From assembly GCF_014648115.1 (NCBI RefSeq), contig NZ_BMQM01000021.1, positions 16,298 through 80,297 on the forward strand: a DNA stretch of 64,000 nt, read 5' to 3'. Below the pieces are notes generated by a model, which did not search any database, had not been told where the DNA came from, and worked only from the letters and a program-made list of their open reading frames with translations. Numbering within the stretch: position 1 is the stretch's first letter; every line of letters begins with the position of its first letter. A program made the position numbers and the translations under genes. Below are positions 31,615 through 40,421 of this stretch, one piece after another. The DNA comes from Deinococcus seoulensis. Lineage in GTDB: Bacteria > Deinococcota > Deinococci > Deinococcales > Deinococcaceae.

Positions 31615-32745
31615 CTCAGTACCCGACACTTTCCCGGGGGGCTTGAAAAAGTTCGGCTGAGACGCGAGAACAGAACGCGTCCCCCGATGTCCTCGCCAAG
31701 CTGACCCGCTGCTTCACCGCGCACTTCCCGGAGTTCCGCAAGAACCAGGTCGAGTTGCTTTCCCTCATGGTGCTCGCACTCCTCAAGGGGAAGGACGTTC
31801 GGCATGCCGAACTCGCCTCGCGCTTCCCTGGAAGCGCGCACAACGCCTCCGTCATCCGCCGTGTGGAGCGCTTTTTTGACCGGCATCCCATCCAGCCGGC
31901 CGACGTCGCCCGGGTGGTCCTGACACTCCTTCCCTCCGCACAACCACGCGAATTCATCCTCGACCGGACGAACTGGAAGTATGGCCAGACCGACGTGAAC
32001 GTCCTGCTCCTGGCTGTCATCTGGCGGGGCGTCGCGATCCCCCTCCTCTACGAGCTGCTGCCCCACGGGGGCGGCAGCCATACGGAGATCCGGCACACCC
32101 TCATGGACGATGCCCTCTGCCTGCTCTCCGCAGCGGACATCCGGGTGCTGTACGCCGACCGCGAATTCGTCGGCTATGACTGGATTCAGGGATTGGCCTG
32201 CCGTGGAATTCCCATCTGCGTGCGCCTGCGGAGCGACACGCTCATGGACGACTGGACGGCGAAGGACTGGCTGAGTCGCATGCAGACCGGCATGGCCGGT
32301 CTGCTAGTCGAGGACACGCTGGTGTACGGGCAGCCGATGAATGTGGTCCTGACGCACACCCGAGATGGTGAGTCGCTGATCATCGCCAGTAACGCCGGGG
32401 CGGTGACGACGATCCAGACGCGATACCGCCGGAGGTTCCTGATCGAATGTCTCTTCCGGGCACTCAAGAGTAAGGGCTTCCAACTGGAGGAAACACACAT
32501 GACGCTCCACGATCACGTGGAGCGCCTGCTGTGCCTGTTGACGCTGACCTACACGTGGTGTGTGCTCGTCGGAGTCACATTGGACTGCCCGAAGAAGGCG
32601 CATGGTCGCCGGGCGTGGAGCGTGGTGAAGATGGGCTTGCGGGAACTGGTCCGGTCGTTCAGCCAGGAGTCAGCACGCCTGTGTGATTTGATCGACCTGT
32701 TGATGCCGTCCCAGACGAACTCCCCGGAAAGTGTCGGGTACTGAG
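31615..32745 (+). mobile_element. IS4-family insertion sequence, 1131 bp
   Basis: Bounded by 20-bp perfect inverted repeats (CTCAGTACCCGACACTTTCC at the left, its complement at the right) and flanked by a 9-bp direct repeat CTCCAGAGC at 31606-31614 and 32746-32754. Contains one transposase gene. The perfect target duplication points to a recent insertion. Confidence 0.95.
31755..32744 (+). CDS. IS4-family transposase
   Basis: A DDE transposase of about 329 residues. The catalytic residues fall in FILDRTNWKYGQ, VLYADREFVGYDW and YRRRFLIECLFRALKSKG, the last being the IS4 Y-x2-R-x3-E-x6-K signature. The start is uncertain: TTG 31755 and ATG 31767 are possible, and similar transposase-like sequence (LAKLTRCFTAHFPEFRKNQVE) extends upstream to about 31645, so a non-ATG start near 31700 is also possible. 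The stop lies in the right inverted repeat. The element looks complete. Confidence 0.9.
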   Translation: MLSLMVLALLKGKDVRHAELASRFPGSAHNASVIRRVERFFDRHPIQPADVARVVLTLLPSAQPREFILDRTNWKYGQTDVNVLLLAVIWRGVAIPLLYELLPHGGGSHTEIRHTLMDDALCLLSAADIRVLYADREFVGYDWIQGLACRGIPICVRLRSDTLMDDWTAKDWLSRMQTGMAGLLVEDTLVYGQPMNVVLTHTRDGESLIIASNAGAVTTIQTRYRRRFLIECLFRALKSKGFQLEETHMTLHDHVERLLCLLTLTYTWCVLVGVTLDCPKKAHGRRAWSVVKMGLRELVRSFSQESARLCDLIDLLMPSQTNSPESVGY

Positions 32746-33033
32746 CTCCAGAGCGCGGCGATGGAAGCTGTCGAAGACGGAAGTGGGTCTGGAGAACTCG
32801 ACAACGACTTCTTTCCCTCTCGGTTGGCAATGACTGGTGAGTATTACATCGACTTGATTGCTGGGGACAACCCGACAAACGTCATGGTGATGCTGCACTT
32901 TCTTGAACATCCGTTTATGGCAGGTCAGACAGATGTTGATTACCTTGGCTACGACCTCTCTCTTGATCTCACAGCTCACCCGATGACCTACGAACTATGG
33001 GGCAGCTCGGCCATCTGATCAGAGGAGGGCCGT

Positions 33034-34779
33034 CTACAGCGTCAGTCCCACTGCTGCCCTTTCCAGCGCGGCGTACGCGCCGTTCCGCTTTCGCAGGAGG
33101 TCCGGGGGGCCGTCCTCGACGATCTGGCCGCCCGCGAGGACGATGACGCGGTCGGCGGTGCGGGCGAGGCTGAGGCGGTGCGTGACGATCAGGGCGGTGC
33201 GGCCGCGCATGAGTTCCGTCAGGGCGGCCACCACCTGCGTTTCGCTTTCGGCGTCGACGGCGCTGGTGGGTTCGTCCAGCAGCAGCAGGGTGGGCCGGGC
33301 CAGCAGGGTGCGGGCGATGGAGAGGCGCTGGCGTTGCCCGCCGGAGAGTTTCACGCCGCGCTCCCCGACGACGGTGTTCAGTCCGTCCGGCAGGGCCTGA
33401 ACGAAGGTGTGGGCGTGCGCGGCGCGCAGGGCCGCCTGGACCTCGATTTCGGTAGCGTCGGGGTGGGCGTAGGTGACGTTGTTCAGGACGGTGTCGTGGA
33501 ACAGGAAGGTGTCCTGCGCCATGCTGACCGCGCCGCGCCGCAGGCTGGTCAGGGTCAGGTCGCGCACGTCGTGCCCGTCGATGCGGACGGTTCCTTCCTG
33601 CGGGTCGAAGGTGCGGGTCACGAGGCCCAGCAGGGTGCTCTTGCCCGCGCCGCTCTCGCCGAGCAGGGCGACGCGCTGCCCGGCCGGGACGTGCAGCGTC
33701 ACGCCGCGCAGGATCGGGCGGGCCGGGTCGTACCCGAAGGTGACGTTCTCGAAGTCGATCTGCCCGCGCACCGGCAGCGGCAGGGGCGGCGCGCCGGGGC
33801 GGTCCTGCACGGGCACGGGGGCGTCGAGCACCTCGAACACGCGCCGCCCGCTCGCCTCTGCCCGCTGGAGCAGGTCCCCGATGTTCACGAGGTCGTCGAT
33901 GGGGCCGTAGAAGTACCGCCCGTACCCCCGGTACGCGAGCAGGCCGCCCAGCGTGAACTGCCCGGCCATGATCAGCCACGCGCCGCCGCCCAGCATGATC
34001 ACGTTCCCGAAGTTCCCCACGAACCGCGCCAGCGGGAACGCGCGGTTGCGGATGGTGACGGCCTGCACGCCCACCCGGTACAGTTCCTCACCCAGCGCGC
34101 CGATGCGGGCGGCCTCGGCATCCTCGCGCGCGAAGCCCTGCACCACGCGGATGCCGCTCAGGCGGTCGGCGATCAGGGCACTCAGGTCGCCCAGGCGGGA
34201 GCGCGCCGCGCGGTACGCGGGCCGCACGGTGCGGGCGTAGCGGCGCAGCATGAACGCCACCGCGATCATCGGGATGGTCGTTACAACCCCCAGCAGCGGC
34301 TGCAACGCAATGAAGATCCCGATCACGCCCACCAGCCGCAGCGCGTTCGCCAGCACAGCGTCCGTGCCACGCACCAGCACGTCCTGTAGCGCGTCCACGT
34401 CGCCCGTCACGCGGGCCAGCAGGTCCCCGGTCCGCTGCCCCTCGAAGTACGCCGCCGACTGCCCCTGCAACTTCCCGTACAGCGTCAGGCGCAGGTCCCG
34501 CGTGAACGCCTGCCCCGCCCGCTCCAGCAGCAGCCCCCGCCACGCCGACAGCACCTGCTGCGCCGCGAAGACCCCCACCAGCACCGCCAGCTGCCCCCCG
34601 ATGAACACCCAGTCCCGCTCCGGAATGCCCTGATCCACCACCCGGATCCACACCAGCGGCGGGTACAGTTCCGCCGCCACGCTCAGGGTCAGCAGCAGCA
34701 GGCCCAGACCCACCGTGCGGCGGTACGGACTCAGCAGACCGTACAGGCGGCGCAGAACAGACGGACCGGGGGCAGGCAT
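33034..34779 (-). CDS. ABC exporter, half-transporter (MsbA/LmrA-like)
   Basis: A 581-residue protein with an N-terminal six-helix ABC exporter membrane domain (LYGLLSPYRRTVGLGLLLLTL onward) and a C-terminal ATPase: Walker A LLGESGAGKSTLLG, signature LSGGQRQRLSIA, Walker B LLLLDEPTSAVD, and the H-loop THRLSLA. It should work as a homodimer exporting lipids or drugs. TATCCT stands 7 nt before the ATG (minus strand). It lies between the IS-hit gene and the DUF4157 cluster; no link to either is evident. Confidence 0.92.
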   Translation of the reverse strand: MPAPGPSVLRRLYGLLSPYRRTVGLGLLLLTLSVAAELYPPLVWIRVVDQGIPERDWVFIGGQLAVLVGVFAAQQVLSAWRGLLLERAGQAFTRDLRLTLYGKLQGQSAAYFEGQRTGDLLARVTGDVDALQDVLVRGTDAVLANALRLVGVIGIFIALQPLLGVVTTIPMIAVAFMLRRYARTVRPAYRAARSRLGDLSALIADRLSGIRVVQGFAREDAEAARIGALGEELYRVGVQAVTIRNRAFPLARFVGNFGNVIMLGGGAWLIMAGQFTLGGLLAYRGYGRYFYGPIDDLVNIGDLLQRAEASGRRVFEVLDAPVPVQDRPGAPPLPLPVRGQIDFENVTFGYDPARPILRGVTLHVPAGQRVALLGESGAGKSTLLGLVTRTFDPQEGTVRIDGHDVRDLTLTSLRRGAVSMAQDTFLFHDTVLNNVTYAHPDATEIEVQAALRAAHAHTFVQALPDGLNTVVGERGVKLSGGQRQRLSIARTLLARPTLLLLDEPTSAVDAESETQVVAALTELMRGRTALIVTHRLSLARTADRVIVLAGGQIVEDGPPDLLRKRNGAYAALERAAVGLTL

Positions 34780-34938
34780 ACGGGCGAGGATACGCGGCGA
34801 GGCTCAGGGCATCCGGGCGACAGCACGCATTTTATAAGGGGAACAGATGGTGGCCTGACTGCTTTAAAATTCATTCAAACGCCAGCAGTTCGCACTTCCT
34901 TTATCGACGATGCTTAACATGTCAGTAATAAGCTTCAG

Positions 34939-35304
34939 TCATCTGCCTTTAAACAGCTCCAGAGTGATTGACCGTGATTTTTCGTCCTTGATGCCCTCTA
35001 ATTTGCCATTTCTTAAAACTTTAAAGCATTGTGGATACGATCTAGGCTTGGGTTTTATGCAGTATCTACCGTATACATCAATCTTTCCAATAAAATCCAT
35101 TTCGTCAACAATTACGGGCGGCAAATGTAGAGAGATGATAGTTCTAAATGACCCATTTCCCTTATCATCTATACTTAGCTGGAAAGTCTGAAATTTTATC
35201 TGCTCACTGTTATATATTCCCGGAGATGGAAAGGATGATGCCTGGCTCATAACTATCCCACCGACCAATAGCATACATGTAATGACAAAGATCAGAATAC
35301 GCAT
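34939..35304 (-). CDS. AT-rich secreted protein, possible partner of the DUF4157 effector
   Basis: A 121-residue protein with a Sec signal peptide (MRILIFVITCMLLVGGIVMSQA), then a beta-rich body with two cysteines (CIKPKPRSYPQCFK) that may form a disulphide. It is AT-rich, matching the C-terminal part of the upstream effector gene and not the rest of the chromosome. It begins 7 bp after the effector stop, so the two are co-transcribed. A role as inhibitor, chaperone or second effector is possible; immunity is a guess. Confidence 0.65.
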   Translation of the reverse strand: MRILIFVITCMLLVGGIVMSQASSFPSPGIYNSEQIKFQTFQLSIDDKGNGSFRTIISLHLPPVIVDEMDFIGKIDVYGRYCIKPKPRSYPQCFKVLRNGKLEGIKDEKSRSITLELFKGR

Positions 35305-35311
35305 GTCTTAA

Positions 35312-37360
35312 TCACCTCTTGAGTAACCCATCAATGATAAGGAAACGATACCTGAAAATTCTCCTAACTTCCTCCTCTTCAGGTTTGCCTTTGACCGTGT
35401 AATATAAATTCAGGCTCTCCGAAAAATCTTCTCGCGGTGCATTCTTAGCATAATCAGAAGGAAATATCTTATCCTTATCCTGTGCCGTTTTCCACTTTTC
35501 CCAATCTTTTTCTTTAAAGGTTGATTCTGACAATATGTGTCCCGCCTCATGTATAAGACTTCCATCCAGAAATTGCTGAGTTTGTTTCTCTCTTGTTGGG
35601 TAAACACCGACGATGCCGTCAGCGCCAGCCGTCATATATGCACGAAATCCGGGTCGATTATACTCTTTTGCCCAATACGCATCTCCCGGATTCGCTTGTG
35701 GATTGACATTGACGATTTTTACGAGTTTTAAAGAGGCCAGTGGTAGAGCGGCCAGACCCTTCGCAATTTCCTCAATAGAGTGTATCTTATCACTCGTCTT
35801 ATTTTCTAAAACGGGGACGAAAACGCTGACAGAAATTTTGCCGATTTTGACAATGTATTTTCTGGCATTTGCCACTGAACTATCGAAGTGATGGCCTTTG
35901 ACGTAAATTGGCTTTTCTATAATATATTTTGAACGGTTTTTGTCAAATGTTCCAGGCAGAGGATCTATAATGCGCATCCTAGCCTCCTGTTCGTTCATAA
36001 ATCTACGTATTGCTTCCGGTTTATTCAAATCAATATTTCCCACAGATACATCAGCCTCTAGAATACCTCTTGCCAGAGAGGAAATATAGTAATCGGATCC
36101 GCCAATATAAAATAGAATGATCTCCTTCTCTCTATCCGAAAGTTCTTTGAAACCTTTCGAAGCAACCAGTTGCTTTTGGATAGGATAAATGAGTTTAATC
36201 TTCTTCCAAATAGGCACTACTACCATGCCTGCGGCACGCTGCCACGTGACGCGCGTCGGTGCAGCAGGCAGAGGCAGCAGCCGGTACGCTCCGTGTTCTC
36301 CCCCCACCGCCTTGCTCACGAGCCGCTTTCCTGTCGCCCGCGCTTCCTGCTCCAGTCCTGCGTCTGGGTCGATGCCCGTCCCCACGCGCCCCTGGCTCTG
36401 CTGCACCGTGTGCGTCACCTCGTGCGCCAGCAGTTCCAGTCCGCTCTGCGTGTTCGGGTTGAATCGCCCCGCCTGGAAGAAGATGTCCGTCCCTGTCGTG
36501 AACGCCACGGCATTTACGCCCTTGGCCAGTTTGTCTGCCTCCGCATCATCGTGAATCCGCACGCGGCTCAGGTCGTGGTTCAGACCTCCCTCCAGATGCC
36601 GCTGGATCGCCTCCGGGAGTGGATTCCCCGCGCCTCTTCTGGCCTGAATGCGTTGCAGGATCGGCTGGGTCGCCTCGGCATCCAGCTCGGCCAGTTGCCG
36701 TTGCAGCGTCTGGAGGCTCCCGAAGTTCAGCACCGCCTGTTCCTGCGCCCGTTGGCGTTGCAGCGCCTCGTCTGCTGCGCGTTGCAGCGGCAGGCGTTCA
36801 GCTGGGGGCACCATGCCCAGCACCACGCGGGACACCGGGGCACTCAGTGCGTGGCGTTGCAGCGTGGCGAGGTGCTCGCCATAGGTGGCGTACCGGGCCT
36901 GGGGATCGCCCCGGTCACTGCGGAAGCTGTGGGCGAGGGTCTGCGCCACCTGTCGTTGCAGCGTCTGGAACTCCCCGAAGGCGCGGGTGTCCAGGCGCTG
37001 CCCCTCGACGCCCTCGGCACGGGATCGCATGACCGTGATCCAGTCGGCGGGCGTGACGGGCTTGACAGGGACGGGTGACTGGGTCTGCGGCTGGACGGGG
37101 GCAACGTTGCCCAGGGCAGTCACCTGTCGCTGGATGGTGGCTCGGTCGCTGGCGAGGCGTCCCTCTTCCTGGCGCTGTAGTGTTGCGGCGCGCAGCACGG
37201 GCGCGGCGGCCTGTCGCTGGGCGGTCTGCGGGCGGGCCGTGAAGCGCTGTAGCGTGTGCCGCTGCGCTTCCAGCTGTGTCAGGGCGGGCGGGTCCGGGGT
37301 GTGGGTGCTGACCTGCCGGGTGGCGGGTGCTGGCCGCTGTGGTTTGCGCTGGTACTCCAT
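35312..37360 (-). CDS. DUF4157 protein with metalloprotease-like C-terminal domain (effector candidate)
   Basis: A 682-residue protein. Residues 1-235 are Gln/Arg-rich helices with repeated LQRQ patterns. The DUF4157 domain (about 248-320) contains IQRHLEGGLNHDLSRVRIH and LLAHEVTHTVQQ (HExxH). From about residue 380 the DNA becomes AT-rich, and the C-terminal part has DGSLIHEAGHILSES, a second HExxH, followed by REDFSESLNLYY with acids that could complete a zinc site. DUF4157 proteins are common effectors or cargo of extracellular contractile injection systems; no such machinery lies in the window. ATG 37360 has an AGGAGG site. Confidence 0.8.
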   Translation of the reverse strand: MEYQRKPQRPAPATRQVSTHTPDPPALTQLEAQRHTLQRFTARPQTAQRQAAAPVLRAATLQRQEEGRLASDRATIQRQVTALGNVAPVQPQTQSPVPVKPVTPADWITVMRSRAEGVEGQRLDTRAFGEFQTLQRQVAQTLAHSFRSDRGDPQARYATYGEHLATLQRHALSAPVSRVVLGMVPPAERLPLQRAADEALQRQRAQEQAVLNFGSLQTLQRQLAELDAEATQPILQRIQARRGAGNPLPEAIQRHLEGGLNHDLSRVRIHDDAEADKLAKGVNAVAFTTGTDIFFQAGRFNPNTQSGLELLAHEVTHTVQQSQGRVGTGIDPDAGLEQEARATGKRLVSKAVGGEHGAYRLLPLPAAPTRVTWQRAAGMVVVPIWKKIKLIYPIQKQLVASKGFKELSDREKEIILFYIGGSDYYISSLARGILEADVSVGNIDLNKPEAIRRFMNEQEARMRIIDPLPGTFDKNRSKYIIEKPIYVKGHHFDSSVANARKYIVKIGKISVSVFVPVLENKTSDKIHSIEEIAKGLAALPLASLKLVKIVNVNPQANPGDAYWAKEYNRPGFRAYMTAGADGIVGVYPTREKQTQQFLDGSLIHEAGHILSESTFKEKDWEKWKTAQDKDKIFPSDYAKNAPREDFSESLNLYYTVKGKPEEEEVRRIFRYRFLIIDGLLKR

Positions 37361-37570
37361 CGCTCCTCCTGGAGTCACAGTAACCGGCAGGTCAGTTGGC
37401 GTGGGGCGAAATTGACCAGCCGTTCCACTATGGCCAGTCTCAGGTCACGCCTTGCCCGACGTCCGCTGCGCCTGATACGGGCTCTGTTTGCTTCTGAGCG
37501 TATTCGCAGGTACAGTTCTGGCACCGCATGAACAGCGAAGAGCGGCCCTGCAGGCAGCAGAAAACGCCTT
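37361..37570. other. Promoter region of the effector gene and adjacent spacer
   Basis: On the minus strand the sequence CGGTTACTGTGACTCC followed by AGGAGGAGCGATGGA precedes the effector. Almost the same sequence precedes the short frame at 38085. A weak match to the dispersed repeat (ATACGGGCTCTGTTTG) lies at about 37475-37490. No gene seen. Confidence 0.5.
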
Positions 37571-38029
37571 TCAGGCCAGGAGCAGGATGATGAATACCAT
37601 GCCTTCTTTCTGCACCGCCAGGACGGGCACGTCCGAAGTCAGCACCAGTGATGAGGCGTCCACCTGCCTGCCCTGGATCAGGTCGTTCAGGTCGATGCTG
37701 GCCGCCGCGAAGCTCGTGATCACCTGTTCGTCGACGGTCACGCCGGGGTAAGAGGCGTCCGGGAGGGGCGTGGCGAACGGGAACGCGGCGTACAGCAGGA
37801 AGTCGGTTGGGCCGGGCGCCCATCCTTGCGTGCCCAGCGGCGCGCCCAGCCAGCCGACGCGGCTGACGTCGTCGAGCGCGAGGAAGCGCTTGATGTTCCC
37901 GCCGTACGTGACCTGCCGGTCCTGCTGGGTCTGCGAGGTTCGCACGCCGGGACCGCTCTCAGCCTGATCACGGCATCCCAGCAGGGCGAGGGGGATCGTC
38001 AGGGCGCAGATCAGTGTTCTCGGGTTCAC
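37571..38029 (-). CDS. Lipoprotein, function unknown
   Basis: A 152-residue protein with a signal and lipobox (LALLGCRD, Cys at about residue 19), then a body with TYGGNIKRFLALDDVSRVGWL and a C-terminal hydrophobic tail (VQKEGMVFIILLLA). GTG 38029 overlaps the stop of the short frame upstream (GTGA). Probably exported and lipid-anchored. It follows the remnant of a DUF4157-type start, so it may belong to the same accessory set. Confidence 0.72.
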   Translation of the reverse strand: MNPRTLICALTIPLALLGCRDQAESGPGVRTSQTQQDRQVTYGGNIKRFLALDDVSRVGWLGAPLGTQGWAPGPTDFLLYAAFPFATPLPDASYPGVTVDEQVITSFAAASIDLNDLIQGRQVDASSLVLTSDVPVLAVQKEGMVFIILLLA

Positions 38030-38085
38030 CGTGGCTTCTCGGAGGTCGTGCGTGCCGGGGTCCGGGGTGTGCGTGGGTCGTCCAT
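38026..38085 (-). pseudogene. 19-codon frame resembling the start of the DUF4157 gene
   Basis: ATG 38085 has a strong AGGAGGA site and opens MDDPRTPRTPARTTSEKPR, then stops in an overlap with the lipoprotein start. The 30 bp upstream match the upstream region of the effector gene at 37360 (CGGTACTGTGA, CAGGAGGAACGATGGA), and the peptide resembles its N-terminus MEYQRKPQRPAPATRQ. It could be the decayed start of a second effector or a translated leader peptide that couples the lipoprotein. Confidence 0.5.
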
Positions 38086-38197
38086 CGTTCCTCCTGCGTT
38101 CACAGTACCGGGCGGTGCCGGTTGTTCACTGCCACTTTGACGGGCGGTCCGGTCGGCGTTACCGTCACCGCGCCGATCACCCCGTATCCTGCGCGGC

Positions 38198-39169
38198 ATG
38201 ACTGTGCCTGCCGACCGCTCTGATGAACGCATTCCGGTGATTGTGGTGGGTGGGTTTCTGGGGGCGGGGAAGACGACGCTGGTGAATCACCTGATCCGGT
38301 CGTTGCCGCACCGGCTGGGTGTGATCGTGAACGAGTTCGGCGCGCAGGGCGTGGATGGCAGCCTGATCGAGCGGCTTCAGGATGACGTGACGGAACTGAC
38401 GGCCGGGTGCCTGTGCTGCACGGGCCGGGATGATCTGCTGCGGGCGCTGGTGACGATTGCCATGCGTGAGCAGAAGCCGGACGCGGTGATCGTGGAACTG
38501 TCGGGTGTGGCGGACCCGACGCCGGTCCTGACGACGCTGCTGGAACGGTCGGTGCGCGCGGCGTTCCGCGTGACGACGCTGGTGGCGGTCGTGGACGCCC
38601 GGCACGCGCTTCAGACGTTGCGGGAGCATCCGGAGGCGGCGCGGCAACTGGCGTACGCGAACGTGGTGGTGCTGAACAAGACCGATCAGGCGGACCCAGC
38701 GCTGCTGGAGCACGCGCAGGGCGTGCTGCGCGGCGTGAATCCGCTGGCGGAGATCAAACGGGTGGAGCGGGGTCAGGTGGACGCGGACGCCCTGCTGGCC
38801 CGCGACGATTTCGATCCGCGCGTGCTGGACGGCGTGGACGCCCGCGCGGCGCACACGCCGGGCCTGAAGTCGTTCACGTTGCGCGCCGACCGGCCGCTGG
38901 ACCCGTACCGCTGGCAGCGGTTCATGACCGAGTTCCTGCTGTCCCGCCCGGCGGAGGTGCTGCGCGCCAAGGGGTTCCTGGATCTGTTCGGGTACCCGCA
39001 GCGGATTCTGTTTCAGGCGGTGCGGGACCTGTTCACGGCGGACGCCTGGGACGCCGGGGACGGCACCTCCGAACTGGTGGTGATCGGGCGGGGCCTGGAC
39101 CGCGCGGAGTTCGAGGCGGCGTGGGAGGCGTGCCTGACGCCGGACCCGGCGGACCTGATCCCGGACTGA
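38198..39169 (+). CDS. COG0523-family GTPase (CobW/ZNG1-like metal chaperone)
   Basis: A 323-residue GTPase. It has the P-loop VVGGFLGAGKTTLVNHL, the metal-binding GCLCCTGRDD (CxCC), VELSGVADPTPVL, and NKTD for guanine recognition, plus a CobW C-terminal domain. COG0523 proteins deliver metal (often zinc) to client proteins using GTP. The client is not evident from neighbours. TATCCT at 38185-38190 lies 7 nt before the ATG, so the transcript is leaderless. Confidence 0.9.
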   Translation: MTVPADRSDERIPVIVVGGFLGAGKTTLVNHLIRSLPHRLGVIVNEFGAQGVDGSLIERLQDDVTELTAGCLCCTGRDDLLRALVTIAMREQKPDAVIVELSGVADPTPVLTTLLERSVRAAFRVTTLVAVVDARHALQTLREHPEAARQLAYANVVVLNKTDQADPALLEHAQGVLRGVNPLAEIKRVERGQVDADALLARDDFDPRVLDGVDARAAHTPGLKSFTLRADRPLDPYRWQRFMTEFLLSRPAEVLRAKGFLDLFGYPQRILFQAVRDLFTADAWDAGDGTSELVVIGRGLDRAEFEAAWEACLTPDPADLIPD

Positions 39170-39265
39170 ACCCTGGGTCGGGCGGGCATGAACGAACCTG
39201 AAGTCGCCTCGCACGCGCCGGGGGGGCGGGGCGGCCTACGGTGAGGGCCTCACAGGAGGTCTTTC

Positions 39266-39844
39266 ATGCTGAACCTGAACCGTTCCCGGCCGCCCGCCCA
39301 CCTCATAGAGGACGCCGTCAGCGATCACGACGCGCTGGAGGGCGTGGCCGACACGCTCCAGACGCTGCTGCGCGGCGCGGAGGCGACCCTGCCCGACGGC
39401 GTGATGGACGCCCTGCACGGCGAGTGGCTGGGGCATCCGCTGCACCCGATTCTGGTGCACCTGCCGCTGGGCGGGTGGGTGATCGCGGCGGCACTGGATC
39501 ACCTGCCCGCGCAGGCGCCGGGCGCGAACGACGCGGCGGCGGACCGGGCGCTGCTGCTGGGCACGCTGGGCGCGGTGGGGACCATCGCGACCGGCTGGGC
39601 CGACTGGTCGAACACGCGCGGCGAGGCGCGGCGCACCGGCCTGATTCACGGGGCGCTGAACGAGGCGGCGTTCGTGCTGAACGTGGGGTCGCTGCTGGCG
39701 CGGCGGCGGGGGCGGCGCGGGCTGGGAAAGGCACTGTCGGGCGCGGCGCTGGGCGTGGCGGTCGCGGGCGGGTTCCTGGGGGGCGAACTGGTGTACCGGC
39801 ACGGGCTGGGCGTGGGGCGCACGCTGGCCCACCGACAGGGCTGA
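39266..39844 (+). CDS. DUF2231 membrane protein
   Basis: A 192-residue protein with a soluble N-terminus (about 55 residues) and then the DUF2231 membrane part: LHGEWLGHPLHPILVHLPLGGWVIAAALDHL with conserved His and Pro, followed by helices around GTLGAVGTIATGWADW and LSGAALGVAVAGGFLGGEL. DUF2231 proteins bind or transport small molecules or haem in some cases, function unclear. ATG 39266 has AGGAGG at 8 nt. Confidence 0.85.
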   Translation: MLNLNRSRPPAHLIEDAVSDHDALEGVADTLQTLLRGAEATLPDGVMDALHGEWLGHPLHPILVHLPLGGWVIAAALDHLPAQAPGANDAAADRALLLGTLGAVGTIATGWADWSNTRGEARRTGLIHGALNEAAFVLNVGSLLARRRGRRGLGKALSGAALGVAVAGGFLGGELVYRHGLGVGRTLAHRQG

Positions 39845-39879
39845 TTCCCTGGGGCCGGTGGGGGCGGTAGCATCGGGGC

Positions 39880-40344
39880 ATGACGCTGCACCCGGACCTG
39901 CTGTTCCCCACCGCGCATGAACTCGACACGCTGACGCCCGAGGCGCTGGCGGGCCGCATGAACGCCCTTCAGGGCACGCTGGGCGCACGGATCGGGATCG
40001 AGTTCATGCAGGTGGGCCGCGAGCGCCTGGTGGCCCGCATGCCGGTCGAGGGGAATCGCCAACCTGCCGGGCGGCTGCATGGCGGCGCGAACCTCGCCCT
40101 GGCCGAGGAACTGGCGAGCGTGGGGTCGTGGTTGAACCTCGATCCGGCGCGGCAGGTGGCGGTCGGCGTGGACCTGAGCGGCACGCACGTGCGCGGCGTG
40201 ACGGACGGCTGGGTGACGGGCGAGGCGACCCTGGCGTACCGGGGGCGCAGCATGATGGTCTGGACGGTCGAGATCCGCGACGAGCGGGACCGCGTGACCA
40301 GCCTGGCGCGCTGCACCTGCAACGTGATCGCCACCGGCGCGTGA
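39880..40344 (+). CDS. PaaI-type hotdog thioesterase
   Basis: A 154-residue thioesterase. It has the PaaI pattern: MPVEGNRQPAGRLHGGANLALAEELASVGSW, VAVGVDLSGTHVRGVTDGWVTGEA and WTVEIRDERDRVTSLARC. The HGG loop and the Glu following it form the active site. It hydrolyses an acyl-CoA, identity unknown. TAGCAT at 39868-39873 lies 6 nt before the ATG (leaderless). Confidence 0.87.
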   Translation: MTLHPDLLFPTAHELDTLTPEALAGRMNALQGTLGARIGIEFMQVGRERLVARMPVEGNRQPAGRLHGGANLALAEELASVGSWLNLDPARQVAVGVDLSGTHVRGVTDGWVTGEATLAYRGRSMMVWTVEIRDERDRVTSLARCTCNVIATGA

Positions 40345-40372
40345 GGGAACGGCCCAGCCCGGCGGGCCGCTC

Positions 40373-40397
40373 ATACGGATTCCGTCTGTTTCGTCAG
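40373..40397 (-). repeat. Fragment of the dispersed repeat
   Basis: ATACGGATTCCGTCTGTTTCGT matches the ATACGG end of copies B, D and E, but the rest of the element is missing. Likely a remnant end upstream of the LysM/M23 gene. Confidence 0.65.
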
Positions 40398-40421
40398 GCG
40401 GGAGCGGGTATGCTGCGCGGC

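Larger units (their letters stand above)
31042..33018 (+). pseudogene. Hypothetical gene interrupted by an IS4-type element
   Basis: The left part (31042-31614, 191 codons, MTSGLDLSRFQLRRIPTPEW onward) and the right part (32755-33018, 87 codons and stop) join in frame when the insertion and one copy of the 9-bp duplication are removed, giving a 278-residue protein. The join reads EILECLQS then AAMEAVEDGSG. The right part has a regular mixed sequence (YYIDLIAGDNPTNVMVMLHF). No family recognised. It lies 40 bp after priA on the same strand. Confidence 0.85.

Noticed and set aside
37475..37495. Further copy of the dispersed repeat
   Set aside because: Only about 16 bp resemble the ATACGG end, with mismatches, and no hairpin follows. 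Mentioned within the spacer entry only.
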